Assembly: GCA_018241995.1 (NCBI GenBank)
Contig: JAFECT010000004.1
Span: 310,001-374,000, forward strand
Length of the DNA stretch: 64,000 nucleotides
Reading direction: 5' to 3'
Origin: Pseudomonadota bacterium
GTDB taxonomy: Bacteria > Pseudomonadota > Alphaproteobacteria > Caulobacterales > Caulobacteraceae
The notes under the pieces were generated by a model, which was not told the DNA's origin, ran no database searches, and saw only the letters and a program-made list of their open reading frames with translations. Positions 1 to 9,073 of the stretch are shown piece by piece. A program made the position numbers and the translations under genes. The stretch's first letter is position 1, and every line of letters starts with the position of its first letter.

Positions 1-351
1 ATTGTTCTTCTGCGTACTCGGCGATCACCTCGATCGGACCGACGATCGCGGCGTTAAAGGCGGGCAGCTCCGACGCAGGAACCCACAGCTCCTCGTGCTC
101 GCGGCCACCAACCACCTTCTTCTCGTAGGAGGCGGCCACCTCAGCCTGCACGGCGAAGCGCGTAACGAAGCCGCGCTTGTCGTCGTTGTGCTTGGCGTTC
201 CAGTCGCGGGCGATTTGGCGGGCGTATCCCTCGTTGGTCACCGGGTAGAAAATCGGCTGCTCAGGGAGCCGTGGCGGAAAAGCCTTCCAGCCTGACGCCT
301 CGATCAGCGCCAGCTCCTCGGTTCCCACGGGGCGGTAAAGCGTGATGGTGC

Positions 352-355
<4 letters not shown>
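1..355 (-). CDS. conserved unknown, ADP-ribosylation/crystallin J1-type family (3' end outside window)
   Basis: The first ~118 residues are visible; the C-terminus lies beyond base 1. The protein opens with TLYRPVG and carries [14 protein letters not shown] and IARDWN, a pattern I associate with a small conserved family labelled 'ADP-ribosylation/crystallin J1' in databases; that label may be uninformative. It begins at a GTG whose last bases form the sufB stop (GTGA overlap at 352-355), so it is probably translated by coupling to SufB. That places it inside the suf operon, presumably ahead of sufC. No signal peptide or membrane segment is seen. A role in Fe-S assembly is inferred from position only. 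Confidence 0.75.
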
Positions 356-1821
<1,466 letters not shown>

Positions 1822-1830
1822 GACGTACCT

Positions 1831-2964
1831 TCAGGCCGCGCTCTGGCGGGCGGCGTGACGCTGACGCGCCTCGAGCCAGACATCGGCGAAACGAATCCAA
1901 TCGGCCTCGGTGGTGGCCCAGCCGCCCGAGGCGCGCAGCGCCCCGGCCGCGGCGGCGCCATAGCTCATGGCCTCCAGCACGCGGCTCGGCTTGACCTTGC
2001 CGGACGAGCAGGCCGCCCCGGCCGAGACCATGACGCCGGCCAGATCGAGCGCGATGACCTGCAGTTCCGACGGCCAATCGGCCACGGCCAGGCACAAGGT
2101 GTTGGGCAGACGCGGAGCGCCCTCGCCCGCGATCGAAGCGCCGGCCTCCGCCAGACGCGCGGCGGCGGCATCGCGCCAGGCCGCCTGCGCTTCGATCGCC
2201 GAACGATCCACAGACTTCTCCACAGCCGCGGCAAAGCCTGCGATGCCTGACAGGTTCTCGGTGCCGGCCCGGCGGCCACGCTCCTGCCCGCCGCCGTGCT
2301 GGACCCGGCTCATCACCGCGCGCTCGCCCCAGGCCAGGGCGCCGACACCTTGCGGGCCACCCAGCTTGTGCGCAGACAGCGCCAGAGAATCCGCGCCCAG
2401 TGCATTGAAATCGATATCGATCTTGCCCGCCGCCTGCACCGCATCCACGTGCAGCCAGCCGTTCGCGGCGCGCACCATCGCGGCGGCCTCGGCCACCGGC
2501 TGGATCACTCCCGTCTCGTTGTTCGCCAGCATCAGGGCCACGAACGGGCGCGAGGCCTCGACCGCCTTCAGCCGCTGTTCCAGCCAGCCCAGGTCGGCGA
2601 CGCCGTGTTTATCCACAGGCAGGGGATCGAATCCCCCACAGGCTTTCGCCGTCTCGACCACCGCCTCGTGCTCGACCGCACTGACGATCAGCGGCTTGAA
2701 CCCCGCCGCCACCGCGCTCTGGATCGCCAAGGCGTTGGCCTCGGTGCCGCCGCTGGTGAAGACCAGGCTCTGGGCCGAAGCGCCGACGAAACGGGCCACG
2801 GTCTCCCGGGCCGCCTCGACCAGCGCCCGCGCCTTGCGCCCGGCCGCATGCACCGACGACGGGTTGGCCCCGATCTGCAGGGCGCGTGCGACCGCTTCGA
2901 CCGCCTCCGGGCGGATCGGGGCGGTGGCGTTGTAGTCGAGATAGATGGGTTCGGGCCTCGCCAT
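1831..2964 (-). CDS. cysteine desulfurase, NifS/IscS family
   Basis: 377-residue PLP enzyme that takes sulfur from L-cysteine as a persulfide and feeds SufB. Seen: N-terminal YLDYNATAP, SGGTEANALA phosphate loop, VDAVQ, PLP lysine in SAHKLGG (about K200), GTENLSG, and the catalytic cysteine in AACSSGKVKPSRVL (about C319). This is the group I pattern, though its loop is slightly shorter than in IscS. The start is the ATG at 2964, which overlaps the iscR stop (ATGA); a longer reading frame upstream only reads through iscR. A second, SufS-type enzyme is usual further along such operons, so I avoid naming it iscS or sufS. Confidence 0.93.
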   Translation of the reverse strand: MARPEPIYLDYNATAPIRPEAVEAVARALQIGANPSSVHAAGRKARALVEAARETVARFVGASAQSLVFTSGGTEANALAIQSAVAAGFKPLIVSAVEHEAVVETAKACGGFDPLPVDKHGVADLGWLEQRLKAVEASRPFVALMLANNETGVIQPVAEAAAMVRAANGWLHVDAVQAAGKIDIDFNALGADSLALSAHKLGGPQGVGALAWGERAVMSRVQHGGGQERGRRAGTENLSGIAGFAAAVEKSVDRSAIEAQAAWRDAAAARLAEAGASIAGEGAPRLPNTLCLAVADWPSELQVIALDLAGVMVSAGAACSSGKVKPSRVLEAMSYGAAAAGALRASGGWATTEADWIRFADVWLEARQRHAARQSAA

Positions 2965-3416
2965 CAGGCGGCCGCCTCCGCCTCGAGCGCGGCGCGCACC
3001 CCGCCGCGGCGCTCGATCACGTCGCCCAGCGAGACGGTGGACAGATAGCGGTGGATCTCGCGACCCAGGCCCTCCCACAGGTCGTGGGTGATGCAGCGTT
3101 CACCGGCGATCATGCAGCCGCGCGGCGAGCCCTGGCCGGCGCAGCGGGTGGCGCGGATCGGCTCGTCGACCGCCAGCACGATCTCGGCCACCCAGGTCTC
3201 GTTCAGGTCCTTGGCCAGGCGATAGCCGCCGCCCGGCCCGCGCACGCTCTTCACCAGGCCGGCGCGGCGCAGACGCGCGAACAGCTGCTCCAGGTAGGAC
3301 AGGGAGATTTCCTGGCGCCCGGCGATCTCGGCCAGCGACACGGCCCGCTCACGCCCGTGGCGGGCGAGGTCGGCCATGGCCATGACCGCGTAACGGCCCT
3401 TGGTGCTCAGACGCAT
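2964..3416 (-). CDS. iscR: Rrf2-family Fe-S sensing repressor IscR
   Basis: 150-residue Rrf2 regulator heading the suf operon. The N-terminal winged helix-turn-helix starts RLSTKGRYAVMAM and includes ISLSYLEQLFARLRRAGLV and the wing VRGPGGGYRLA. Three cysteines, C92, C101 and C108, plus H111 match the [2Fe-2S] ligand set of IscR, with wider spacing than in E. coli. Holo-IscR normally represses its own operon when clusters are plentiful. A promoter with an IscR-like box lies just upstream (3516-3548), consistent with autoregulation. Four-base stop/start overlap with the next gene. Confidence 0.95.
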   Translation of the reverse strand: MRLSTKGRYAVMAMADLARHGRERAVSLAEIAGRQEISLSYLEQLFARLRRAGLVKSVRGPGGGYRLAKDLNETWVAEIVLAVDEPIRATRCAGQGSPRGCMIAGERCITHDLWEGLGREIHRYLSTVSLGDVIERRGGVRAALEAEAAA

Positions 3417-3515
3417 GGCGCTGCTCCAGAATCCGCGCGCATTTCCGACGGCTTGTGCTAAACCCGCCCCCTCGCGGGGCCGGATAAGCTTGATGCGGCC
3501 ACGAGGTGTGCCGGG

Positions 3516-3548
3516 GACATAGGAAAACCGAGTCCCATGGTCAAGTAT
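3516..3548 (-). promoter_or_regulatory. predicted iscR-suf promoter with IscR type 1-like box
   Basis: On the minus strand a -35 TTGACC (3544-3539) and a -10 TATGTC (3521-3516) are separated by exactly 17 bases. Overlapping it, the 25 bases at 3548-3524 start ATACTTGACC and contain GGGACTCGG; about 18 of 25 positions agree with the E. coli type 1 IscR consensus (ATASYYGACT...AGTCRRSTAT). A box covering the -35 of iscR is the known autorepression layout. Transcription start and binding are inferred. Confidence 0.55.
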
Positions 3549-3589
3549 TTCCAGGCCTCTGACGGCCTAGCGGGAGACGGAAGAAGAGC

Positions 3590-4240
3590 ATGCCTGAGGT
3601 GATCCTGACCGGCGCGGCCGGACGCATCGAAGGCCGCTATTCGCCGGGCAAGCGCGACAACGCCCCCATCGCCCTGATCCTGCACCCCCACCCCAAGGCG
3701 GGCGGGCACATGAACAACCCGGTGGCGGTGCAGCTCTATCACCTGTTCATGAAGCGCGGCTTCGCGGTCCTGCGCTTCAACTTCCGGGGCGTGGGCCGCA
3801 GCCAGGGCGAGTTCGATTCGGGCATGGGCGAGCTGGCCGACGCGGCCACCGCGCTCGACTGGCTGCAGGCCACCAACCCCCAGGCCAGCCAGTGCTGGGT
3901 CGCCGGCTACCAGTTCGGCGCCTACATCGGCATGCAGCTCTTGATGCGCCGGCCCGAGACCGACGGCTTCATCTCGGTGTCGCCGCCGACCAACATGTAC
4001 GACTTCAGCTTCCTGGCCCCCTGCCCGGCTTCCGGCCTGATCCTGCACGGCGGGGCCGACACCATCGTCCCGGCGCCGGAGGTCGAGCGCGTGGTGGCGA
4101 AGCTCCGCACCCAGAAGGGCATCGTCATCGACTATGAGGTGACGCCGGGCGCCAACCACTTCTGGTCCGAGCACCTGCCCGAAGTCGAAAAGCGCGTCGG
4201 CACCTACCTCGACAAGCGGCTGGAGGCCGATCCGGCGTGA
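3590..4240 (+). CDS. alpha/beta-hydrolase-fold protein with Gln at the nucleophile elbow
   Basis: 216 residues with an alpha/beta-hydrolase layout: LILHPHPKAGG near the N-terminus, RFNFRGVGRSQGEF, an elbow reading AGYQFGA, an acid in HGGADTIVP and a histidine in PGANHFW. The elbow normally reads G-x-S-x-G; here residue 108 is Gln (codon CAG at 3911-3913), so the usual serine nucleophile is absent although Asp and His remain. It may be a binding protein rather than an esterase. No signal peptide, so cytoplasmic. Divergent from iscR; its stop overlaps the next gene by 4 bases (GTGA). Substrate unknown. Confidence 0.85.
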   Translation: MPEVILTGAAGRIEGRYSPGKRDNAPIALILHPHPKAGGHMNNPVAVQLYHLFMKRGFAVLRFNFRGVGRSQGEFDSGMGELADAATALDWLQATNPQASQCWVAGYQFGAYIGMQLLMRRPETDGFISVSPPTNMYDFSFLAPCPASGLILHGGADTIVPAPEVERVVAKLRTQKGIVIDYEVTPGANHFWSEHLPEVEKRVGTYLDKRLEADPA

Positions 4241-4431
4241 CGGTCGAGGCGCTTCCCACCCCCGGCGAGCTGAAGAAGGCGCTGGACTCCCGGCCCGCCG
4301 CCAAGGCCGCGTGGGAGAAGCTGCCGCCCTCGCACAAGAACGAATACATCCGCTGGATCACCGAGGCGAAGAAGCCCGAGACCCGCATGCACCGGGTCGG
4401 CCAGGCGGTCTCGAAGCTGACCGGCGCGTGA
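4237..4431 (+). CDS. small YdeI/OmpD-associated C-terminal domain protein
   Basis: 64-residue protein starting at a GTG overlapping the previous stop (GTGA). The segment AAWEKLPPSHKNEYIRWI followed by EAKKPETR is the hallmark of the C-terminal part of the YdeI/OmpD-associated (OmdA) family, here as a stand-alone short unit without the N-terminal DUF1801-like half. Function is not established; some relatives are linked to bacteriocin protection, and I would not carry that over. It lies between the hydrolase-like protein and the SDR, probably co-transcribed with both. Confidence 0.75.
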   Translation: MTVEALPTPGELKKALDSRPAAKAAWEKLPPSHKNEYIRWITEAKKPETRMHRVGQAVSKLTGA

Positions 4432-4435
4432 GCCC

Positions 4436-5188
4436 GTGGGCGACGCTCTCGCAGGCAAGTCGATCCTGATCACCGGCGCCGCGAGCGGCATCGGCAGGGC
4501 GGCGGCCGAGCTGTTCGCCGCCAACGGCGCGCGACTGACCCTGGCGGACATGGACGCGGACGGCGGCGAGGCGGTGGCCAAGGCGCTGGGCGCGCGCTTC
4601 ATCAAAGCCGATGTGACCCAGAGCGAGCAGGTCCGCGCCGCGGTGGCGCTCGCGGTCGAAGCCTACGGCCGCCTCGACGGCGCCTTCAACAACGCCGGCG
4701 TCTCACGCTACGGCGCGCCGCTGGCGCTGGGCGAGGAAGCCGAGTTCGACCGGGTCATGGCCATCAACGTCAAGGGCGTGTGGCTGTGCCTGAAGCACGA
4801 AATCGCCCAGATGCTCGGCCAGTCGCCCCACGGCGGCGCCATCGTCAACACCGCCTCGGTGGCCGGCCTCTACGGCGCCCCGATGATGGAGGCCTATGCC
4901 GCCTCCAAGCACGCGGTGGTCGGCCTGACCAAGACCGCCGCGCTCGAATACGCCAAGCTGGGCGTGCGCGTGAACAGCGTCTGCCCCGGCGTGATCCGCA
5001 CCCCGATGATGGACCAGGCCACCCAAGGCGACAGCGACGCCGAAAAGCGCATCGCCAAGGCCCACCCGATCGGCCGCGTCGGCGAGCCGGAAGAGATCGC
5101 GGCCGCCGCCATGTGGCTGCTGTCGGACGCGGCGTCGTTCGTGACGGGCCATCAGCTCGTGGTCGACGGCGGCATGACGGCGATCTGA
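4436..5188 (+). CDS. short-chain dehydrogenase/reductase (SDR)
   Basis: 250-residue classical SDR. Rossmann motif TGAASGIG near residue 14, acidic LADMDAD after beta-2 (favours NAD+ over NADP+), NNAGV, the catalytic Ser in VNTASVAGLYG, YAASK with Tyr and Lys, and the C-terminal VDGGM. All catalytic residues are present, so it should be an active oxidoreductase; the substrate cannot be read from sequence. GTG start, 4 bases after the preceding stop, so probably the third gene of a short operon. It ends just before an inverted-repeat mosaic that may terminate transcription. Confidence 0.9.
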   Translation: MGDALAGKSILITGAASGIGRAAAELFAANGARLTLADMDADGGEAVAKALGARFIKADVTQSEQVRAAVALAVEAYGRLDGAFNNAGVSRYGAPLALGEEAEFDRVMAINVKGVWLCLKHEIAQMLGQSPHGGAIVNTASVAGLYGAPMMEAYAASKHAVVGLTKTAALEYAKLGVRVNSVCPGVIRTPMMDQATQGDSDAEKRIAKAHPIGRVGEPEEIAAAAMWLLSDAASFVTGHQLVVDGGMTAI

Positions 5189-5190
5189 GG

Positions 5191-5397
5191 GATCCTTCCC
5201 CCCTTGCGGGGGAAGGATGGGCCCCGTTGCAAAGCAACGGGAGGATGGGGGGTCGCGAAGGGGGGTCAAATCCGGGCGCAGGAGCTACGCGTCAGAGGGT
5301 CACCGCGCCAAAGTTCTGACGCGCAGCGAGACCCCCCATCCTCCCATTTCGCCTGCGGCTCATGGGACCCTTCCTTCCCCCGCAAGGGGGGAAGGAC
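5191..5397. repeat. mosaic of nested inverted repeats between convergent genes
   Basis: The whole gap between the SDR and the NamZ-like gene is palindromic. Hairpin A: ATCCTTCCCCC (5192-5202) pairs with GGGGGAAGGAT (5208-5218). Hairpin B: CCCGTTGC (5223-5230) with GCAACGGG (5234-5241). Hairpin C: TCCTTCCCCC (5372-5381) with GGGGGAAGGA (5387-5396), a near copy of A. Outer pair: 16 bases at 5239-5254 match the inverse of 5330-5345 perfectly. The modular build suggests a dispersed intergenic palindrome family; it could also act as a two-way terminator. Confidence 0.85.
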
Positions 5398-6597
5398 TCA
5401 GTACAGCAGGCGCCTCCGCCGAACCTCTTCCCACGCGCGCTCATCCGGCACGGTCAGCGCGTCCAGGTCCCCCGGCGTCGCCGCCGGGTCGTCCACCCAC
5501 TCCCGCAGCAGCGGCGAGCCGTTGATCACGTGGATCGGCAGCTTGCCGTGCTCGTACTCGTACGGGAAATCGCGCCACAGGTCGTAGTCGGGATAGAGGC
5601 GCCGGATCGCCTTGAAGCCTAGCGACTGCAGCCGCCAGGGCTTGAACGCCTGGTGGTCGTAGCTCGGGTCCTCGGTGTGGATCTGCACGCCGTTGCAGAG
5701 CTTGCCGACGTGCTTGTGGAAGGTCGGCTCGAACCAGATGTCGCGCAGGCGGCAGCCGCCGAGCCACTGCGGCGCCAGGGCGTGCATCTCCTCGATCACG
5801 CGGCGCGCGTCGATGTCAGGGGCGCCGAACAGCTCCAGCGGGCGGGTGGTGCCGCGGCCTTCCGAAATGGTGGCGCCCTCGACCATCACCGTGCCGGCGT
5901 AGGCGCGGGCCATCCAGAGGTTCGCGGCGTTGGGGCTGGGATTGACCCAGGCGCGTTCACCCAGTGGCCAGCCGTAGCCGGGGCCTTCGTCCGGGCGCCA
6001 ACCCTCCATCTCGATGACGCGATAATCGAGGTCGAGCTTGAACTGCTCGATGAACCAGTGGCCGAGCTCGCCGAGTGTCAGGCCATGGCGCATCGGCATC
6101 GGCCCGGCGCCGACGAAGCTCTCCCAGCCGGGGCGCAGGGTCAGGCCCTCGACCGGGCGGCCCGCGGGGTTGGGCCGGTCCAGCACCCACACCGCCTTGC
6201 CGTGCTCGGCCGCGGCTTCCATCACATAGAGCAGGGTCGTGATGAAGGTGTAGATGCGGCAGCCCAGGTCCTGCAGGTCGACCAGCAGCACGTCGAAGGT
6301 GTGCATCGACTGGCCGGTTGGGCGGCGCACCTCGCCGTAGAGGCTGAACACCGGGATCCCGTGGGTCGGGTCGTTGAAATCCGGGCTCTCGACCATGTTG
6401 TCCTGCTTGTCGCCGCGCAGGCCGTGCTGGGGCCCGAAGGCCGCCGTCACGTTCAGGCCGGCCGCCACCAGGGCGTCAAGCGAATGGGTCAGGTCGGCTG
6501 TGACCGAGGCCGGGTGGGCGACGAGGCCGATGCGCTTGCCTTGAAGAGGCTTGCGCAGCTCAGGGTCGGCGAGCAGGCGGTCGAGGCCGAATTTCAT
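5398..6597 (-). CDS. NamZ-type exo-beta-N-acetylmuramidase (DUF1343, GH171)
   Basis: 399 residues of the DUF1343 family: GLDRLLAD, RIGLVAHPASV, FGPQHGLRGDKQDNM, PVFSLYG, LLVDLQDLGCRIYTFITT, LDRPNP, GHWFIEQF and WVNPSPNAANLW. The Bacillus member NamZ removes MurNAc from the non-reducing end of peptidoglycan fragments, so a role in cell wall turnover is likely. No clear signal peptide, so it may work on recycled cytoplasmic muropeptides. It overlaps the preceding DOMON-like gene by 4 bases (ATGA), indicating co-translation. Its 3' end abuts the inverted-repeat mosaic. Confidence 0.9.
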   Translation of the reverse strand: MKFGLDRLLADPELRKPLQGKRIGLVAHPASVTADLTHSLDALVAAGLNVTAAFGPQHGLRGDKQDNMVESPDFNDPTHGIPVFSLYGEVRRPTGQSMHTFDVLLVDLQDLGCRIYTFITTLLYVMEAAAEHGKAVWVLDRPNPAGRPVEGLTLRPGWESFVGAGPMPMRHGLTLGELGHWFIEQFKLDLDYRVIEMEGWRPDEGPGYGWPLGERAWVNPSPNAANLWMARAYAGTVMVEGATISEGRGTTRPLELFGAPDIDARRVIEEMHALAPQWLGGCRLRDIWFEPTFHKHVGKLCNGVQIHTEDPSYDHQAFKPWRLQSLGFKAIRRLYPDYDLWRDFPYEYEHGKLPIHVINGSPLLREWVDDPAATPGDLDALTVPDERAWEEVRRRRLLY

Positions 6598-7127
6598 GGA
6601 AGCTCCAGAGCAAAGGCGTGCGGACTGTGGAAGTCGGGCTTACCGGGCGCATGAGCCAGAGCCCAGTAGGATTTCGCGCCCGTCCGGTCCTCGAGAATGG
6701 CCGAGAGCCCCAGGCGCCAGGGCGACTGGACGTCCAGGCCGGGCAGGAGCGACAGGTCGAGCACCGCGTGTAGGCCGTCGGCCGCCGGTTCGATGAAGGG
6801 CGCGGGCAGTTCCGCGGGCGTCATGTCCTTGCGGTACGCCGAAAAGCGGTACGCCGCCCATTCGGTCGAGGGCGAGCAATTGAACTCGTAGTAGCCCTCG
6901 CGAGCCTGCACGAAGGCTTCGAAGCAGGTGTGGCGCCACAGCTCGTCGGTGCGGGCGCCGGGGCGCAGGGCGGGCATCAGCACGCCAACCCCGCCGCTCA
7001 CCTCATAGCGCAGGCGCAAGGCTCCCGAATGCTCGCGCACCGCCTCGACAGCGACGCCGGTGACGGCGGCTTCCTCGGACTCGGGATGGCGGTGGAGGGC
7101 CAGGCGCATGCTCGGCTTGACTGCCAT
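6594..7127 (-). CDS. DOMON-like domain protein
   Basis: 177 residues resembling the bacterial DOMON-like group: a beta-rich domain with LRYEVSGGV, DELWRHTCFEAFV, YYEFNCSPSTEWAAYRF and WRLGLSAILED. DOMON folds bind sugars or heme; which applies here is unknown. It overlaps the NamZ-like gene by 4 bases, and pairing with a MurNAc-releasing enzyme makes a sugar or muropeptide ligand the more attractive guess. No signal peptide. The first ATG (7127) is used; an in-frame ATG six codons later is an equal alternative because neither has a strong ribosome binding site. Confidence 0.75.
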   Translation of the reverse strand: MAVKPSMRLALHRHPESEEAAVTGVAVEAVREHSGALRLRYEVSGGVGVLMPALRPGARTDELWRHTCFEAFVQAREGYYEFNCSPSTEWAAYRFSAYRKDMTPAELPAPFIEPAADGLHAVLDLSLLPGLDVQSPWRLGLSAILEDRTGAKSYWALAHAPGKPDFHSPHAFALELP

Positions 7128-7291
7128 AGGCGCGCGCCGGTAGCTAGCGCGTCATGACAGCCGGCCCCTGCCTCTCCTGGAGCTATTACCGCGCCTATTC
7201 GTAGCGCGCGGCCGATCCATGCCGCCCACACCACCGGCGGCGGGTCTCAACCAGACGGTCTCCGGCCCAAAAGCCCAACTGGACCCGTCCG

Positions 7292-8569
7292 ATGACCGAA
7301 GCCGCCTCTCCTGCCCTGCCCTTCAAGTCCGACTTCCTGCGCACCCTGCAGGAGCGCGGCTTCATCCACCAGGTCACCGACGCCGGCGGCCTGGACGAGA
7401 AGGCCGCCAAGGGCCGGGTCGTCGCCTACATCGGCTTTGACGCCACGGCGCCCTCGCTGCATGCAGGCTCGCTGGTGCAGATCATGATGCTGCGCTGGCT
7501 GCAGAAGACCGGCCATAAGCCGATCGTCCTGATGGGCGGGGGCACCACCAAGGTCGGCGATCCGTCGGGCAAGGACGCCTCGCGTCAGCTCCTGACCGAG
7601 GACGACATCAAGGCCAACATCGCCTCGATCAAGCAGGCCTTCTCGCCGTTCCTGACCTTCGGGGACGGGCCTACCGACGCCATCATGATCGACAACGACG
7701 CCTGGCTGTCGGGCTACGGCTACATCCAGTTCCTGCGCGAGTTCGGCCCGCACTTCACGGTCAACCGCATGCTGACCTTCGACAGCGTGAAGATGCGGCT
7801 GGAGCGCGAGCAGCCCCTCACCTTCCTGGAATTCAACTACATGCTGATGCAGGCGGTCGACTTCCTGGAGCTGTACCAGCGCCACGGCTGCGTGCTGCAG
7901 ATGGGCGGGTCGGACCAGTGGGGCAACATCGTCAACGGCGTGGAGATCGTGCGCCGCAAGTCGGACGGCGAAGCCTTCGGCCTCACCACGCCGCTGCTCA
8001 CCACCTCGTCCGGCGCCAAGATGGGCAAGACCGCCGCCGGCGCCGTGTGGCTGAACGCCGACATGCGCAGCCCCTACGACTACTGGCAGTTCTGGCGCAA
8101 CACCGAGGACGCCGACGTGGGCCGGTTCCTCCGCCTGTTCACCGACCTGCCGATCCCCGAGATCGAGCGGCTGGAGAAGCTGCCGGGCGCGGAGATCAAC
8201 GAAGCCAAGAAGGTGCTGGCCGACGAAGCCACCGGCATGCTGCACGGCCGCGAAGCCGCCAGCCAGGCCCGCGCCGCCGCCGAGGCCGCCTTCGAGCAGG
8301 GCCGGCTCTCGGCCGACCTGCCGACGGTCGAGGTCCCGCGTGCGACGCTGGAGTCCGGCGAGACCACTATCGCCGCCCTGGCGGTCGACGCCGGCCTCGC
8401 CTCCTCGCGCGGCGAAGCCCGCCGACTAGCCGAGGGCGGCGGCCTCAGGCTCAACGACGAGCAGATCAAGGACGGCATGCGCCCGGTGACCGTGGCCGAC
8501 CTCAACGCCGACGGGGTGCTGAAGCTGGCGGCGGGGAAGAAGAAAATCGTGCTGGTTCGGCCCTTTTGA
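7292..8569 (+). CDS. tyrS: tyrosyl-tRNA synthetase
   Basis: 425-residue class I synthetase that charges tRNA-Tyr. The N-terminal catalytic domain has [16 protein letters not shown] (HIGH-type signature, about residues 50-60), [15 protein letters not shown], the tyrosine-pocket segment [21 protein letters not shown], and the KMSKS equivalent KMGKT near residue 245. The C-terminal S4-like RNA-binding domain (from about residue 355) includes [20 protein letters not shown] and ends KKKIVLVR. Length and order match bacterial TyrRS. Probably its own transcription unit, diverging from the DOMON-like/NamZ pair. Confidence 0.97.
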   Translation: MTEAASPALPFKSDFLRTLQERGFIHQVTDAGGLDEKAAKGRVVAYIGFDATAPSLHAGSLVQIMMLRWLQKTGHKPIVLMGGGTTKVGDPSGKDASRQLLTEDDIKANIASIKQAFSPFLTFGDGPTDAIMIDNDAWLSGYGYIQFLREFGPHFTVNRMLTFDSVKMRLEREQPLTFLEFNYMLMQAVDFLELYQRHGCVLQMGGSDQWGNIVNGVEIVRRKSDGEAFGLTTPLLTTSSGAKMGKTAAGAVWLNADMRSPYDYWQFWRNTEDADVGRFLRLFTDLPIPEIERLEKLPGAEINEAKKVLADEATGMLHGREAASQARAAAEAAFEQGRLSADLPTVEVPRATLESGETTIAALAVDAGLASSRGEARRLAEGGGLRLNDEQIKDGMRPVTVADLNADGVLKLAAGKKKIVLVRPF

Positions 8570-8579
8570 TTCCCTGAGC

Positions 8580-9011
8580 TCAGCTCTGCGCTTTCACCGG
8601 CGTGTGCTGCGAATGCCACGCGTGCCAGCGCCCGCCGGCCCAGTAGAACACGTCGACCGACGTATCCCCGCCGTTCGAGTTGGTGACGACCGCCGCGTCG
8701 CCATGCACCACGATCTGCGCCGGCGGCAGGGGCGCCATGGGCTTGGGCGGGCTGGCCGCCATCTTCTTCGCCAGGGCGATGATCTGGGCCTTGGGGCGCG
8801 GCGTTCCGGCCTGGCCGACCGAGACGTAGGCGGGGTCGAGCAGGCGATCCAGATAGGCCTCGTCGCCGCCCAGGAAAGCCTTCAGCCAATGCGCCTCGAC
8901 TGCTCGCACGCCCTCGACCGTGCGCGCCGCTTCCGGGTCGGGCTTGGCGAGGGTCGGACCGGCCAGAGGGAGGGTAAGCAGCAGGGCGGCGAGGGCGAGA
9001 GGACGCGACAT
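8580..9011 (-). CDS. exported NTF2/SnoaL-like (DUF4440-type) protein
   Basis: 143 residues with an N-terminal signal peptide (hydrophobic LALAALLLTLPLAG, cleavage likely after TLA) and a small cone-shaped NTF2-like domain: LKAFLGGDEAYLDRLLDPAYVSV, then VVHGDAAVV and a terminal WHAWHSQHTPV strand. NTF2-like exported proteins are varied; no catalytic residues can be assigned. It converges with tyrS (10 bases between stops). A perfect 7-base inverted repeat sits 18 bases before the start (9030-9050), suggesting dedicated regulation. A second NTF2-like gene, frameshifted, is at 23306-23820. Confidence 0.75.
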   Translation of the reverse strand: MSRPLALAALLLTLPLAGPTLAKPDPEAARTVEGVRAVEAHWLKAFLGGDEAYLDRLLDPAYVSVGQAGTPRPKAQIIALAKKMAASPPKPMAPLPPAQIVVHGDAAVVTNSNGGDTSVDVFYWAGGRWHAWHSQHTPVKAQS

Positions 9012-9029
9012 GGAAAGCTCCGGATCAAT

Positions 9030-9050
9030 TCTGCTAAGTTAGATAGCAGA
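9030..9050 (-). promoter_or_regulatory. possible operator: perfect inverted repeat upstream of the NTF2-like gene
   Basis: TCTGCTA (9030-9036) and TAGCAGA (9044-9050) are perfect inverse copies separated by 7 bases, in a markedly AT-rich patch between two GC-rich genes. The 21-base dyad lies 18 bases before the start codon at 9011. Size and position suit a dimeric repressor; no repressor gene is adjacent. It could also form a weak RNA hairpin in the leader. Confidence 0.35.
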
Positions 9051-9073
9051 TAACCGGCCGGTGCAAGCGTGCC

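Noticed and set aside
2621-2645. tRNA T-arm-like GGGGATTCGATCCCC (minus strand)
   Set aside because: Lies inside the desulfurase coding sequence and no cloverleaf can be built around it.
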